Notes: generated by a model from the sequence alone, not told the origin. A stretch of 64,000 nucleotides of DNA from Bradyrhizobium nivariense (GCF_029846715.1 NZ_JARVWW010000003.1:1-64000); one strand, 5' to 3'; numbered from the stretch's first letter, positions 34,744-43,841 are shown. Numbers and translations are program-made.

Positions 34744-36014
34744 CGTGCGCTCTCCCGCGCCAGCGTGAAGGGGTTGCCGACGAGACCCTCGATGGTCGCC
34801 ACCCCCGCATGGAAGTTCTGGAGCGCCTCCTGCTCGCGCAGCCGCGCCTGGGTGACGCTCGCCTGGGCGTCGAGCACTTCGAGCAGTGTGAAGCGGCCCT
34901 GGCCGTAGCCTTGCGCGATTGCGTCCGAAGCTTCGGTGGCCTTGGGAATGGCGCTCTCGCGCAGCACCGCGAGCTCGCGCAGCGAGCCCTGGAGCGAGTC
35001 GTAGGCGCGGCCGGCGACCACGATCAGCGTGTTGCGGTTGGCCTCGCGCTCGGCTTTGGTCTTGGCGAGGCTTTCCTGCGCCGAGAGGATGTTGCCCTGG
35101 TTCTGGTCGAACACGGGAATCGGCACCGAGACGGTGAGGCGCGCCGCGTCGTCATTGGTCTCGTTGAAATGGCGCCAGCCGGCCGCGATCCGCACGTCGG
35201 GATAGGGCCTGAGGCGCGCCAGCAACAGCTCGGCGTTGCGCTGGGCATAGATCGCGGTCCAGCGCACCAGCTGTGGATTGGCATCGATGGCGGCGACGAC
35301 CGACTGGAACGTCGGCGGCCGTCCCATGGTGTCGAGTCGGCCGGAGACCTCGCCGAATTTCGGTGCCGCGTCGCCCATCAACACCGCAAGCTCGCGCCGG
35401 GCGCTGGCTAGCGTGGCCTTGAAGCGCTCACGGTCGGCCTTCACCAGCGCGGAGGCCACTTCCGCACGGCCGGTCTCGGCCGGCGAGGAGGCGCCGGCCT
35501 CGACGCGGCGGCGCAAGAGCGGCGTCAGCCGGTCAATGGCGGCGATCTGCTCGTCGAGGATCTGGATGCGCCGCTGCGCGCCGAGCACGCTGAGGAAGGC
35601 GATCGCGGTCTCCGACAGCACCTCCAGCCTGACGGCCTTGCGCTGGATCGCGGCGACCTCGATGCCGGCAACGCCCGCGGCGATGCGCGCGTCGCGCTTG
35701 CCGAACAGCTCGAAGGCCTGGCTGATCTGGAGCGTGGTCTCGGCCGATCGCGTGCCGCGATAGATGCCGGACCCCAACGAATTGTCCTGCTCGTAGGACA
35801 GTTCCGGATTGAGAAGCGCACCTGCCTGGATGCGCTGGCCCGTCGCGATGCCGACGTCGCGCTCCGCCGCGGTCAGCCGCGGACTCGTGGCCAGCGCGCG
35901 CGAGAGCGCGCTACGCATCGTCAGAGTCTGGGCGTGAGACGGCGCAAGCGCCAATCCGCCAATCAGGCACGCTGCCGCGCACGCAAGGCGCGCGGCCATT
36001 CCGCTGCAAAACAT
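34740..36014 (-). CDS. czcC: TolC-family outer-membrane channel, CzcC type
   Basis: A 424-residue outer-membrane efflux protein with a signal peptide ('AACLIGGLALAPSHAQ') and two TolC repeats rich in long alpha helices, e.g. 'LRRRVEAGASSPAETGRAEVASALVKADRERF' and 'SVPIPVFDQNQGNILSAQESLAKTKAEREANRNTL'. It forms the exit duct for the CzcBA pump. Two starts are possible: ATG 36014 or the internal ATG 35999 (MAARLAC). Neither has a strong ribosome site, so 36014 is kept. Confidence 0.9.
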
Positions 36015-36072
36015 GAAACCGACCTGTGAAGGATGAACCTAATGGGCGCGCGTGGCGCCCGACCAAATCCGT

Positions 36073-36435
36073 TCAGGCAATCTGTTTGGGAGGCGGGGGG
36101 TCGGTATCGGGGACAATGCCGGCGAGCCGGGATAGGCGTTGCGGGCGCGGTGCGGACACGAGCGCGATCGACGCGGCCGGCGGCGCCGGCTGCGCCAGCG
36201 TCACCGAGAAGCAGCCATGGCAATGATGTCCGCCGATTGCCTTGTGGTCGCTGTGATCTGTGGAGCCGTCAATGACCGCGGCGATCTCCGAGCCGCCGCC
36301 AGGCGTGGTGACGTCGATGTCGTGCAGGCCGTGCAGCGCGCCCGCGAGCAGATAGGCAACCGCAATCAGCACAGACAGCAGCCCGCGCCAGTTGCGCGGC
36401 CGGCAATATCCTGGGGGCTGGCGGTTCGCGAGCAC
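36073..36435 (-). CDS. Small Cys/His-containing membrane or exported protein leading the czc operon
   Basis: A 120-residue protein of unknown family. One hydrophobic segment ('LLSVLIAVAYLLAGALHG') is followed by a polar region with a metal-binding look: 'DHSDHKAIGGHHCHGCF'. It ends in a Pro-rich tail. It lies 58 bases upstream of czcC on the same strand, so it is probably the first gene of the operon and may sense or hand over metal in the periplasm. The start is uncertain: GTG 36435 is used; the frame stays open to ATG 36522. Confidence 0.6.
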   Translation of the reverse strand: MLANRQPPGYCRPRNWRGLLSVLIAVAYLLAGALHGLHDIDVTTPGGGSEIAAVIDGSTDHSDHKAIGGHHCHGCFSVTLAQPAPPAASIALVSAPRPQRLSRLAGIVPDTDPPPPKQIA

Positions 36436-36554
36436 GAGGTCACTCTGGTTGCGGTCTGCGTCCGGCCTAGCATGGGGGCGGGAACAGTGTCGACCCGCAA
36501 CATCGTTACGTCCCAGGAACAAATGCCGCAGCAGCGGCCAGACGCGACCGCTTC

Positions 36555-36797
36555 TTATTGCCGTGCAATCAGGCGCGTTGTCGGGCGAACCGTATCGTCT
36601 GCCGGCTCATCTGCCGGCTGCGGAACAGGGGAGATGTCGCCGGCTTCAACGGTGACAACGGCGCGATAGCTCGCTTCCATCGCCCGCTCCAGCCATTTGA
36701 TGGCTTCATCGATCCATTTGTCGTGCTGCTCGGGATCGGCGATCGCCTTTTCCCGAAATGCATCTGCCTGATGAAGGCACGCCGTTCTGCGATCCAC
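36555..36797 (-). CDS. Small helical soluble protein, unknown function
   Basis: An 80-residue protein, mostly one helical segment: 'CLHQADAFREKAIADPEQHDKWIDEAIKWLERAMEA'. It ends in an acidic/proline-rich tail. The start is GTG, with GGGAG about eight bases upstream. The pattern resembles short conserved Bradyrhizobium proteins of unknown role. It lies 119 bases upstream of the leading czc gene; cotranscription is possible but unproven. Confidence 0.55.
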   Translation of the reverse strand: MDRRTACLHQADAFREKAIADPEQHDKWIDEAIKWLERAMEASYRAVVTVEAGDISPVPQPADEPADDTVRPTTRLIARQ

Positions 36798-36896
36798 GCG
36801 GCTCTCCCGATCCGGAGGTTCCGCCCCGATCGCATCTTTGATGATCGGAGAGCCGGCGTCCTTAACATAGGACAGGGAGCGCAGCGCAAAAAGGAA

Positions 36897-36928
36897 GGCC
36901 CCAGCTCCGGGACTGACCGGCTGGGGCC
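36897..36928. other. Hairpin in the divergent intergenic region
   Basis: A perfect 9-bp inverted repeat GGCCCCAGC/GCTGGGGCC with a 14-base loop. Read on the minus strand it is followed by a T-rich stretch (CCTTCCTTTTT), so it could terminate or attenuate leftward transcription. It lies between the 80-residue protein gene and the small membrane protein gene. Confidence 0.55.
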
Positions 36929-36950
36929 CTTGTGCTCACAAACTTCATCC

Positions 36951-36998
36951 CTGGGACTTGCACGATCTCTGGGACTTGCACGATCCCTGGGACTTGAA
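36951..36998. repeat. 18-bp tandem repeat, about 2.6 copies
   Basis: CTGGGACTTGCACGATCT is followed head to tail by a copy differing in the last base and by a partial third copy (CTGGGACTTGAAC). It lies within the 306-base gap 36798-37103, which holds no gene. A palindrome GGAACGTTCC lies further on, at 37047. Confidence 0.9.
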
Positions 36999-37103
36999 CG
37001 GCCAATCCGCATCGCACCGGTTCGTTCCGCAGCCGATGCCGAATTAGGAACGTTCCTCAGTTCTCCCGATTAGCGGTCAGGATTGTTTGAGGAGGATGGG
37101 ACT

Positions 37104-37178
37104 ATGGACGGACTGATTTATCTCATCGGCTTGATCGTCGTGATCATGGCGATCCTGTCTTTCTTCGGCCTGCGTTGA
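37104..37178 (+). CDS. 24-residue single-helix membrane microprotein
   Basis: A very short open frame encodes MDGLIYLIGLIVVIMAIL followed by SFFGLR. It is almost entirely one membrane helix. A strong GGAGG site lies eight bases before the ATG, and the next gene starts ten bases after its stop, so translation is likely. No family can be assigned at this length. It may be a partner of the larger membrane protein that follows. Confidence 0.6.
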   Translation: MDGLIYLIGLIVVIMAILSFFGLR

Positions 37179-37188
37179 GAGAGCGGCG

Positions 37189-38076
37189 ATGGAAACGCGC
37201 GTGCAGGACAATTTAGGAGAGGGCGGCGTGGCTTCCGCGGAAGATCGCCGCACCATCCAATGGAGCTCGGTGCTCGCAGGCGCTTTGGCCGCTGGTGCGA
37301 TGTCATTCATCCTCATCGGTTTTGGCGTCGCCATCGGCCTTGGTGTCAGTTCGGCCTCGCCGACATGGCGCGATTCATCGGCGGCGCTGGCGCTGCTCTC
37401 CGGGCTGTATCTGATGATCCAGGCGATCATCAGCTTCGGCTTCGGCGGTTATATCGCCGGCCGGACCACGCGACCGGCGCCCGCGCTGGCGACGGTCGAG
37501 GACGACGGCGAGCGGCGGGACGGCCTTCACGGGTTGACGTCCTGGGCTCTGGCCGTGCTGATCGGCGCGGCGCTGCTGGCGATGATCGGCGCTGCGGCGG
37601 TCGACCGTTCGCCGATGCGCAGTTCGAGCGCGAATGCAACCTCCGCCGAGCCGCTGTTGAGCTACGAGCTCGACAAGCTGTTCCGTGCGCCGCGGCGGCC
37701 TCCCGGCGCCGACATCCGGGAAGTTCGCGCCGAAGCCGGACGCATCCTGATGACATCGTCGAGTCATAGCGGCGTCAGCACCGACGATCGAACCTATCTC
37801 GTGCAGCAGGTCGCCGCGGTGACGGGTTTGGCTGCGCCGGACTCCGAACGGCGGGTCGATGCGGTAATCGCGGATGCCCATACGGCGATCAACCGCGCAC
37901 GGCGCAACTCGGTCATCGTCGCCTTCTCGGTGGCGGCAGCAGCCCTGATCGGCGCTGCGGTGGCCTGGGCTGCGGCTGTTGCCGGCGGCCGCCATCGCGA
38001 TGGCGAACCGTTGCCGAACTGGATGGCAAGCTCGAACCGCTTTCATCGCACTCCGCGCGCGACGCCGGTGCCGTAA
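37189..38076 (+). CDS. Multi-pass membrane protein of the rhizobial 'PhnA-like' type, unknown function
   Basis: A 295-residue protein with four or so membrane helices: 'SVLAGALAAGAMSFILIGFGVAIGLG', 'LALLSGLYLMIQAIISFGFGGYIAGR', 'LTSWALAVLIGAALLAMIGAAAV' and, near the C end, 'SVIVAFSVAAAALIGAAVAWAAAVAGG'. Between helices 3 and 4 lies a soluble loop of about 100 residues. Proteins of this kind are often annotated as PhnA-like without functional proof. A GAGAGAG site precedes the ATG. It probably forms a transcript with the 24-residue gene. Confidence 0.75.
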   Translation: METRVQDNLGEGGVASAEDRRTIQWSSVLAGALAAGAMSFILIGFGVAIGLGVSSASPTWRDSSAALALLSGLYLMIQAIISFGFGGYIAGRTTRPAPALATVEDDGERRDGLHGLTSWALAVLIGAALLAMIGAAAVDRSPMRSSSANATSAEPLLSYELDKLFRAPRRPPGADIREVRAEAGRILMTSSSHSGVSTDDRTYLVQQVAAVTGLAAPDSERRVDAVIADAHTAINRARRNSVIVAFSVAAAALIGAAVAWAAAVAGGRHRDGEPLPNWMASSNRFHRTPRATPVP

Positions 38077-38094
38077 GCGGATCAGGCGTGGTCT

Positions 38095-38976
38095 CTACCT
38101 GTCTGTCCCCGCACGCCGGCGGATAAACTCGGCAATGAGAGTTGTGATTTCCGCCGGGCGCTCCAGGTTAGGGAGATGTGCCACGCCCCGCATTTCATGG
38201 CTCTCTGCGTCTGGGACTGACGCGACGACTTGGCGACAGCGTTCCTGGACGTAGGGGAAATCGAGGTCGCCCCACACGACCAGGGTTGGCACCGCGATTT
38301 CATGAAGCCGGTGGAAGAAGGGGCGAATGTCGACCTCCGATCCGAATGGTGGGGACCGGAGCGCGATGCCGTTCATATCAAGGAGCAGATCGCGAGCGGC
38401 ACCGGCTACGCGGCCTTCGGGCGCCAGCGGTCCATCCAGCCAGAGGCGCGCCTTCATTGCGTTCAACCGATCGAGGTCGCCGGATGCCTCGGCCTGCCTC
38501 GATTGGATTATCAGCATCTCGATGTCAGGGGTGTAGACCGGATCGGCTGCGCCTGCGACATTCGGCGCGATCAGAACGAGGGCGCGAACACGCGACGGAT
38601 GCTGGAGGGCGGCATCAAGCGCGATGCGGCCGCCGAGGGAGCAGCCAACGAGGATTGCGGGCTGGTCGTCTGCGGTAGCCTCCAGCACCGCGACCAGGTC
38701 TGCGAGTGCCGAAAAGTCCTCCGGCTCGGCGCGAGTTTCGCCGAACCCCCGTCGATCATAAGCGACCGTCTTGTGAGTGGCGCCCAATCCATTCAATTGG
38801 GCGCGCCACATGCGCCGGTCGCACACGTTGGCATGAAGAAAGACGATCGCAGTGCCGCTACCTGCAACATCGGTTGCAAGCCTGGCGCGACCAGACACAA
38901 TGTGCTGCATCAATTGCATGTTCAACACCAACGGCGGGACGCGCCCCAGACGATGGCCGGGAGCAAGCCCGGCCAT
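38095..38976 (-). CDS. Alpha/beta-fold hydrolase
   Basis: A 293-residue serine hydrolase. The nucleophile elbow is GCSLG in 'AILVGCSLGGRIALDAAL', the acid is likely the Asp of 'VWGDLDFPYV', and the His lies in 'MRGVAHLPNLERP'. The oxyanion region is 'IVFLHANVCDRRMW'. The start ATG 38976 has GGAGG six bases upstream. It follows pepT by 21 bases on the same strand and is likely in one operon. Substrates may be esters, lactones or enol-lactones; none can be chosen. Confidence 0.88.
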   Translation of the reverse strand: MAGLAPGHRLGRVPPLVLNMQLMQHIVSGRARLATDVAGSGTAIVFLHANVCDRRMWRAQLNGLGATHKTVAYDRRGFGETRAEPEDFSALADLVAVLEATADDQPAILVGCSLGGRIALDAALQHPSRVRALVLIAPNVAGAADPVYTPDIEMLIIQSRQAEASGDLDRLNAMKARLWLDGPLAPEGRVAGAARDLLLDMNGIALRSPPFGSEVDIRPFFHRLHEIAVPTLVVWGDLDFPYVQERCRQVVASVPDAESHEMRGVAHLPNLERPAEITTLIAEFIRRRAGTDR

Positions 38977-38997
38977 GTCTCGCCTCCAAGAGAGGTG

Positions 38998-40248
38998 CTA
39001 CGCCTTTTCTTCCCAGATCATTGCCAGGTGCACGATGGTCTGCACCGCCTTCTCCATATCCTGCCGGCTGACCCATTCGAGCCGCGAGTGAAACGCGTGC
39101 TCGCCGGCAAAGATGTTGGGGCAGGGCAGGCCCATGAAGGACAGGCGGGAGCCGTCAGTGCCGCCGCGGATCGCGGTGTGTATCGGGCGCAGGCCGGCGC
39201 GGCGGATCGCTTCGACCGCGTATTCGAGGATGTGCGGGTGACGATCGATCACCTGCTTCATGTTGCGATACTGCTCCCGCACCTCGAACTTGTAGGTCGA
39301 GCGCGGAAAATCCTTCATCACGTCCTTGACGATGGTCTCGAGCAGGACTTCCTTCTCCTTCAGTCCTTCCTCGGTGAAATCGCGCACGATGAAGGAGAGT
39401 GTCGCCTGCTCCAGCGCGCCCTCAATGCCGATCGGATGCAGAAAACCCTGCTTGCCTGAGGTCGTCTCCGGCGAGCAGCCTTCCCTGGGCAGGCGCTCGA
39501 CGATGGCGGCGGCGATCTTGATCGCGTGCTCCATCTTGCCCTTGGCATAGCCGGGATGGGCGCTGACGCCGTTGATGGTGATGGTGGCGCCGTCGGCCGA
39601 GAAGGTCTCGTCCTCGACGCAGCCGGCGCTCTCGCCGTCCATGGTGTAGCCAAAGTCGGCGCCCAGCTTCTTCAGGTCGACATTGTCGACGCCGCGGCCG
39701 ATCTCCTCGTCGGGCGTGAACAGGATCTTGATGGTGCCGTGCTTCACTTGCGGATTGTTGATGAAGAAATGCGCGGCATCCATGATCTCGGCGACGCCGG
39801 CCTTGTTGTCGGCGCCCAGCAGCGTGGTGCCGTCGGTGGTGATGATGTCGTTGCCGATCTGGTTCTTCAGCGCCGGATGCTCGGCGAAGCGGATCACCTG
39901 GCTCGTGTCGCCTGACAGGACGATATCGCCGCCGCGATAGTTGTTGACCATTTGCGGCTTGACGTCCTTGCCCGAGCAGTCGGGCGAGGTGTCCATGTGC
40001 GAGCAGAAGCAGATCACGGGCACCTTCTTGTCGGTGTTCGCCGGGATCGTTCCATAGACGTAGCCGTAATCGTCGAGATGGGCGTCCTCAACGCCCATGT
40101 CCCTAAGCTCGGCGGCGAGCACACGGCCGAGATCTTTCTGCTTCTCGGTCGACGGCGAGGCCGGGGATTCCGGATCGGACTGGGTGTCGATGGTGACGTA
40201 GCGCAGGAAGCGCTCAGTCACGGTGTGCGAAAAGTTGAGGGAGGACAT
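38998..40248 (-). CDS. pepT: Peptidase T (tripeptide aminopeptidase)
   Basis: A 416-residue M20-family zinc peptidase that releases the N-terminal residue of tripeptides. Zinc ligands lie in 'FCSHMDTSPDCSG', 'LGADNKAGVAEIMDA' and 'TPDEEIGRGVDNVDL'. The family start 'VTERFLRYVTIDTQSDPES' and C-terminal 'IRGGTDGSRLSFMGLPCPNIFAGEHAFHSRLEWVS' match. Length is normal. It is the first gene of a pair with the alpha/beta hydrolase. Confidence 0.95.
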   Translation of the reverse strand: MSSLNFSHTVTERFLRYVTIDTQSDPESPASPSTEKQKDLGRVLAAELRDMGVEDAHLDDYGYVYGTIPANTDKKVPVICFCSHMDTSPDCSGKDVKPQMVNNYRGGDIVLSGDTSQVIRFAEHPALKNQIGNDIITTDGTTLLGADNKAGVAEIMDAAHFFINNPQVKHGTIKILFTPDEEIGRGVDNVDLKKLGADFGYTMDGESAGCVEDETFSADGATITINGVSAHPGYAKGKMEHAIKIAAAIVERLPREGCSPETTSGKQGFLHPIGIEGALEQATLSFIVRDFTEEGLKEKEVLLETIVKDVMKDFPRSTYKFEVREQYRNMKQVIDRHPHILEYAVEAIRRAGLRPIHTAIRGGTDGSRLSFMGLPCPNIFAGEHAFHSRLEWVSRQDMEKAVQTIVHLAMIWEEKA

Positions 40249-40350
40249 TGCTGGTCAAACCGCCGGGTCAAGGGAGAGAGGCGGTATACCAGAAAAGCAG
40301 GCCGCGGCGAGGCCGGACGACGCTGATCAGGCTTAACGAAACGTGAGCGG

Positions 40351-40665
40351 TCAGATCGCCTCTTTCAGTTCCTTGACCGGGCGGAAGGCGACCTTCTTGC
40401 TGGCCTTGATGTGGATGGGCTCGCCCGTGGCGGGATTACGGCCGGTGCGGGCAGCGCGCTTGCGGACCTGGAGGATGCCGAGCCCGACGATGCGGACGCG
40501 GTCGCCCTTCTTGAGGTGCTTGGTGATCAGGTCGACCATGTCGGTGAGGACGGCCTCGGCGCGCTTCTTCGACAGGTCCTGGCTCTCCGCAATGTCGGCG
40601 GCGAGGTGCTTGAGCGTGATGGTGGCGGGAGCGGCTGCCTTCTTCGCCGGATCCTTCTTAGCCAT
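40351..40665 (-). CDS. HU-family nucleoid DNA-binding protein
   Basis: A 104-residue HU/IHF-family protein. After a lysine/alanine-rich start (MAKKDPAKKAAAPATI) comes the HU fold: 'LAADIAESQDLSKKRAEAVLTDMVDLITKHLKKGDRVRIVGLGILQVRKRAARTGRNPATGEPIHIKASKKVAFRPVKELKEAI'. The arm Pro of 'RNPATGE' intercalates in DNA. ATG 40665 follows GAGGAGG; the frame upstream to 40818 is non-coding. In many Rhizobiales an HU gene follows lon directly; here about 15 kb separates them, and it lies on the opposite strand. Confidence 0.94.
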   Translation of the reverse strand: MAKKDPAKKAAAPATITLKHLAADIAESQDLSKKRAEAVLTDMVDLITKHLKKGDRVRIVGLGILQVRKRAARTGRNPATGEPIHIKASKKVAFRPVKELKEAI

Positions 40666-40919
40666 GTCTGGCCTCCTCGATGTCTGGCCGCCTCGATTCT
40701 TGCCGGTGATCGGGGTGACGATCCCTGAACCCGCAAGTTCCCGGAGGCGTAGACGATTCGGGACCGGACTGCCTACGCCGCCGCTAGGGCTGCGGGTCAC
40801 GTCCGTGCCTGCTGCCATCAGCGGAAATCCGCGCGTTCAGGCTGTGGATGGCAACGTCCTTGACTTCAACAGGTCCGGCCTTTAAGTCCCCCCTCGTTCC
40901 GCAGACATTTGCGTGTCAC

Positions 40920-40996
<77 letters not shown>

Positions 40997-41250
40997 TTTT
41001 TGGCAATCCTTTCATACCCTTACCTTCAAATCCTCATCTCGCTTCCATCCCGGGTCGCTCGCGACTCGACGCCTGCGTGCTTTTTGGCCTTCGACCCGCG
41101 CAAAACTCCCTCGTCCGCGCGACGGCCACCAGGCGCACCGTGGCGGCCTGGTGCATCCCAATGCCCCCTGTTGCGCCCGAAACGTGCGTACAGCGATCGC
41201 GCCGTTGATCGCATGCTACCGCTGAATTCGGTATTGTTCGGATCGATTTC

Positions 41251-42084
41251 ATGCAGGCAGCCGATTTCAGCGCGACGTTGCAGAATTTGTTCGCGAAGGG
41301 CGTGCGCTACGGCACCGTCATCGATCTGGGCTGCGCCGATGGGCACTTCGTGCTCAACCATCTGTCGTGCCTCAGCGGTGCGGTGCCACTGAATGTCGAT
41401 GCCAATCGGATCTATGAGGACTCCCTCAAGGCGATCAAGGAGGCGCTTAGCGGGCACTATCGCATCTGCGCTATCACCGATCATGAGGGCGAGATCGAGA
41501 TCACGGAGTCGGTGCATCCTTACTGGTCGTCTCTGCGCCCGGCAGGCGACGTCTACTGGTCGCGGGTCAACGATCTGATCACCAGCAAGGTGAAAGTGCC
41601 GGCGACGACGCTTGATGCGCTGGTCAAGGAGCTGTCGCTGAAGCCGCCATTCCTGCTCAAGCTCGATGTGCAGGGTGCGGAACAGGCCGCGCTGACAGGC
41701 GCGCGCGACGTGCTCGAGAATTGCAGCGTGGTCGTCTGCGAGACCGACATTGACGACTTCCAGGACATCAACGCGATGCTGCTCGATGCGGGTTTTTTTC
41801 TCTACGACCTGACGACGCTGCAGCGCCTGCGCGACGGAACGCTCGGCTGGTTCTACCCGGTCTATGTCAGCGGCAAGCTCGCCCATCTGAAGCCGCAGGC
41901 GTTCTGGGATGCCGGCGACAATGCTGCCGTGATCGGGGTGCAGGAGACGCGTCGCAAGATGATCCTCGAGCAGAACAGGAAGGCCCTCAACCGGCTGCGC
42001 TATGGGAAGAGCGATGTCGGCCGCAATGATCCCTGTCCCTGCGGTTCAGGCGAGAAATTCAAGCACTGTTGCGGCAGCTATTGA
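41251..42084 (+). CDS. FkbM-family methyltransferase with C-terminal SEC-C zinc motif
   Basis: A 277-residue protein. The SAM-binding domain shows motif I 'VIDLGCADGHFVLNHL' and the FkbM-type 'LLKLDVQGAEQAALTGARDVLENCSVVVCETDI'. The last 20 residues form a SEC-C motif with Cys262, Cys264, His272, Cys273 and Cys274, like the zinc-binding tail of SecA. FkbM relatives O-methylate sugars and secondary metabolites. A SEC-C tail suggests binding to another protein or to the Sec/ribosome system. The gene is monocistronic and followed by a hairpin. Confidence 0.85.
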   Translation: MQAADFSATLQNLFAKGVRYGTVIDLGCADGHFVLNHLSCLSGAVPLNVDANRIYEDSLKAIKEALSGHYRICAITDHEGEIEITESVHPYWSSLRPAGDVYWSRVNDLITSKVKVPATTLDALVKELSLKPPFLLKLDVQGAEQAALTGARDVLENCSVVVCETDIDDFQDINAMLLDAGFFLYDLTTLQRLRDGTLGWFYPVYVSGKLAHLKPQAFWDAGDNAAVIGVQETRRKMILEQNRKALNRLRYGKSDVGRNDPCPCGSGEKFKHCCGSY

Positions 42085-42147
42085 CCCGATTCATGGCTGG
42101 CGCGCTCGATGTGCCGGGCGGTGGCGTCCTCACCCGTCGCCTGAATC

Positions 42148-42175
42148 AAAAAGGCCGCCCGAAGGCGGCCGTTTG
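42148..42175. terminator. Bidirectional terminator
   Basis: A 7-bp stem GGCCGCC/GGCGGCC with a CGAA loop. On the minus strand it ends in TTTTT, a good terminator for the small membrane protein gene. On the plus strand GTTT follows, so it may also end the FkbM-SEC-C transcript. Confidence 0.85.
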
Positions 42176-42200
42176 GTGTCAAACCGGACCTTTTCCGTCG

Positions 42201-42404
42201 TTAACGGATCTCTGACGTCCCGGCGCTGGTCACCACGACCGGCTTGCCGGCCTTGATCGCGTGGGCGGTCTGGGCGGTCTGGCTGTAATCGGCATTGGTG
42301 CGGGCTGCGATGCCGAAGCCGGCCACCGTGATGCCGGCCACCAGCGCCACCACCACGATCTTCAGGTGGGTCGCACGATCAGCAGAGTGAATTGAGTGGT
42401 TCAT
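42201..42404 (-). CDS. Small single-pass membrane protein, unknown function
   Basis: A 67-residue protein with one helix, 'LKIVVVALVAGITVAGFGIAA', and a polar C-terminal tail of 30 residues. ATG 42404 has GGGAGG six bases upstream, which decides the start against the longer frame to 42500. The gene is followed by a strong terminator. It has the look of a short orphan common in Bradyrhizobium. No family was recognised. Confidence 0.7.
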   Translation of the reverse strand: MNHSIHSADRATHLKIVVVALVAGITVAGFGIAARTNADYSQTAQTAHAIKAGKPVVVTSAGTSEIR

Positions 42405-42545
42405 CTGAGCCTCCCGACGGGCTTTGCCGCCGTCTATGGCTCCTCTTGTAGGGATCGTCTGTTTCCGGATGGTTTCGCGGGTTCCGCAAAATGGTTTCAT
42501 TAATACACCCGGTTGGTTTCGCCGGGCTGGTGGCCGAAACTGCCC

Positions 42546-43841
42546 TCAGGCGGCCGCCCGGCTGATATCTGCCCGGATCGACCGGGCGGCCCAGGCGAAC
42601 AGGAGCGCCCCCAGCGTGGTCGTGACCGCCGCCGAGAGCAGGGAATAGCGCACGGCATCCGCGCCATAAGTGCCCTTCAGGGCATCGTTGACGGCGCCCA
42701 CGGCGAGCGGGCCGACGCCCTGGCCGAAGCAGGTGGCGGTGAGCGCGATGAGGGCGGAGGCCAGCGCCCGCATGCTCGGCCTGGCGACGGTCTGCGCGAT
42801 TGCGAAGATCGGCCCGAGATGGAAGCCGACCAGGAACGAGGTCAGCGCCAGCATGGCGACCATCATCGCAAAGTCCTGCGTCAGCATGCAGAGCGCAAAC
42901 ACCGGGCCGGCTAGGCCCGAGGTGATCGCGGGCGCCCACAGCTTCCAGCGATCGTCGCGGCGGCTGATTTGGGCCACAACGAAGCCGCCGAGCAGGGTGC
43001 CGGCCATGCCGGCGAGACCCTTGAAGGTGCCGGCATAGGTGCCGATCTCGGCGCTCGACAGATGATGCACGCGCGCCAGGAACGGCGGGATCCAGGCCGC
43101 GGTCGCGTAGTTCGTGTAAGTGGTGAGACAGAAGCCGATCAGCACGATGATGAAGCTCTGCTGCGAGGCCAGGAAGCGCAGCGTCGGCCCGAGCGGCTCG
43201 GGCACGAAGCTCTCCTGCATGGCGCCGCGCTTCGGCTCGGAGATCGTCAGCCACAGGATCAATGCGAGCAGGATGCCGGGCAGGCCCGCGACGTAGAACG
43301 CCATCCGCCAGCCATAGTGCTGGTTGACGTAGCCTCCGACGAAATAGCCGAGGAAGACGCCGAGATAGGTGCCGACGGCGTAGATGCCGAGCGCGCGCGG
43401 ACGCTCGTTCTTGGCGAAGAGGTCGGCGACGATCGACTGCGAGGCCGGCGAGCCCGCGGATTCGCCGATGCCGACCCCGATCCTCGCCAGCGCCAGCGAG
43501 GTGACGCTCGAAGCCATGCCGCACAACGCCGTCATCGCGCTCCAGAACGCAAAGGCTACGGCGACGATATTGCGCCGGTTGAGCCGGTCGGCGACGCGCG
43601 CGATGGGAATGCCGAGCAGGGAATAGAACAGGGCGAAGCCGAAGCCCGCGAGCAGGCCCATCATGGTGTCGCTGAGCGCAAACTCCTTCTTGATCGGCTC
43701 GATCAGGACGTTGAAGATCGTGCGGTCGAGGAAGTTCAGCGCGTAGATGATTGTGAGCAGGCCCAGCACGTAATAGCGCCGCGCCGAGGGCTTTGCCGCG
43801 GCGGCCGTTTGCACCGACATTTGTGACGTCACATCGACCAT
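42546..43841 (-). CDS. MFS transporter, downstream of the Rieske oxygenase
   Basis: A 431-residue major facilitator with twelve helices. The start of helix 1 reads 'YVLGLLTIIYALNFLDRTIFNVLIEPIKKEF', and the loop 2-3 motif is present as 'GIPIARVADRLNRRNIVAVA', typical of aromatic-acid and organic-anion transporters (ACS or AAHS-like). ATG 43841 with GGGGGAAG upstream is chosen. It lies 61 bases after the Rieske gene on the same strand and may import its substrate, though this is inferred from position only. Confidence 0.88.
   Translation of the reverse strand: MVDVTSQMSVQTAAAAKPSARRYYVLGLLTIIYALNFLDRTIFNVLIEPIKKEFALSDTMMGLLAGFGFALFYSLLGIPIARVADRLNRRNIVAVAFAFWSAMTALCGMASSVTSLALARIGVGIGESAGSPASQSIVADLFAKNERPRALGIYAVGTYLGVFLGYFVGGYVNQHYGWRMAFYVAGLPGILLALILWLTISEPKRGAMQESFVPEPLGPTLRFLASQQSFIIVLIGFCLTTYTNYATAAWIPPFLARVHHLSSAEIGTYAGTFKGLAGMAGTLLGGFVVAQISRRDDRWKLWAPAITSGLAGPVFALCMLTQDFAMMVAMLALTSFLVGFHLGPIFAIAQTVARPSMRALASALIALTATCFGQGVGPLAVGAVNDALKGTYGADAVRYSLLSAAVTTTLGALLFAWAARSIRADISRAAA

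Noticed and set aside
37047..37056. GGAACGTTCC palindrome as an EcfG stress promoter
   Set aside because: GGAAC is present but no CGTT at 16-18 bases follows on either strand.
36558..37073. Plus-strand frame with repeated SLGLAR units
   Set aside because: It overlaps the better supported 80-residue minus-strand gene and gets its repeats from the non-coding 18-bp tandem repeat.
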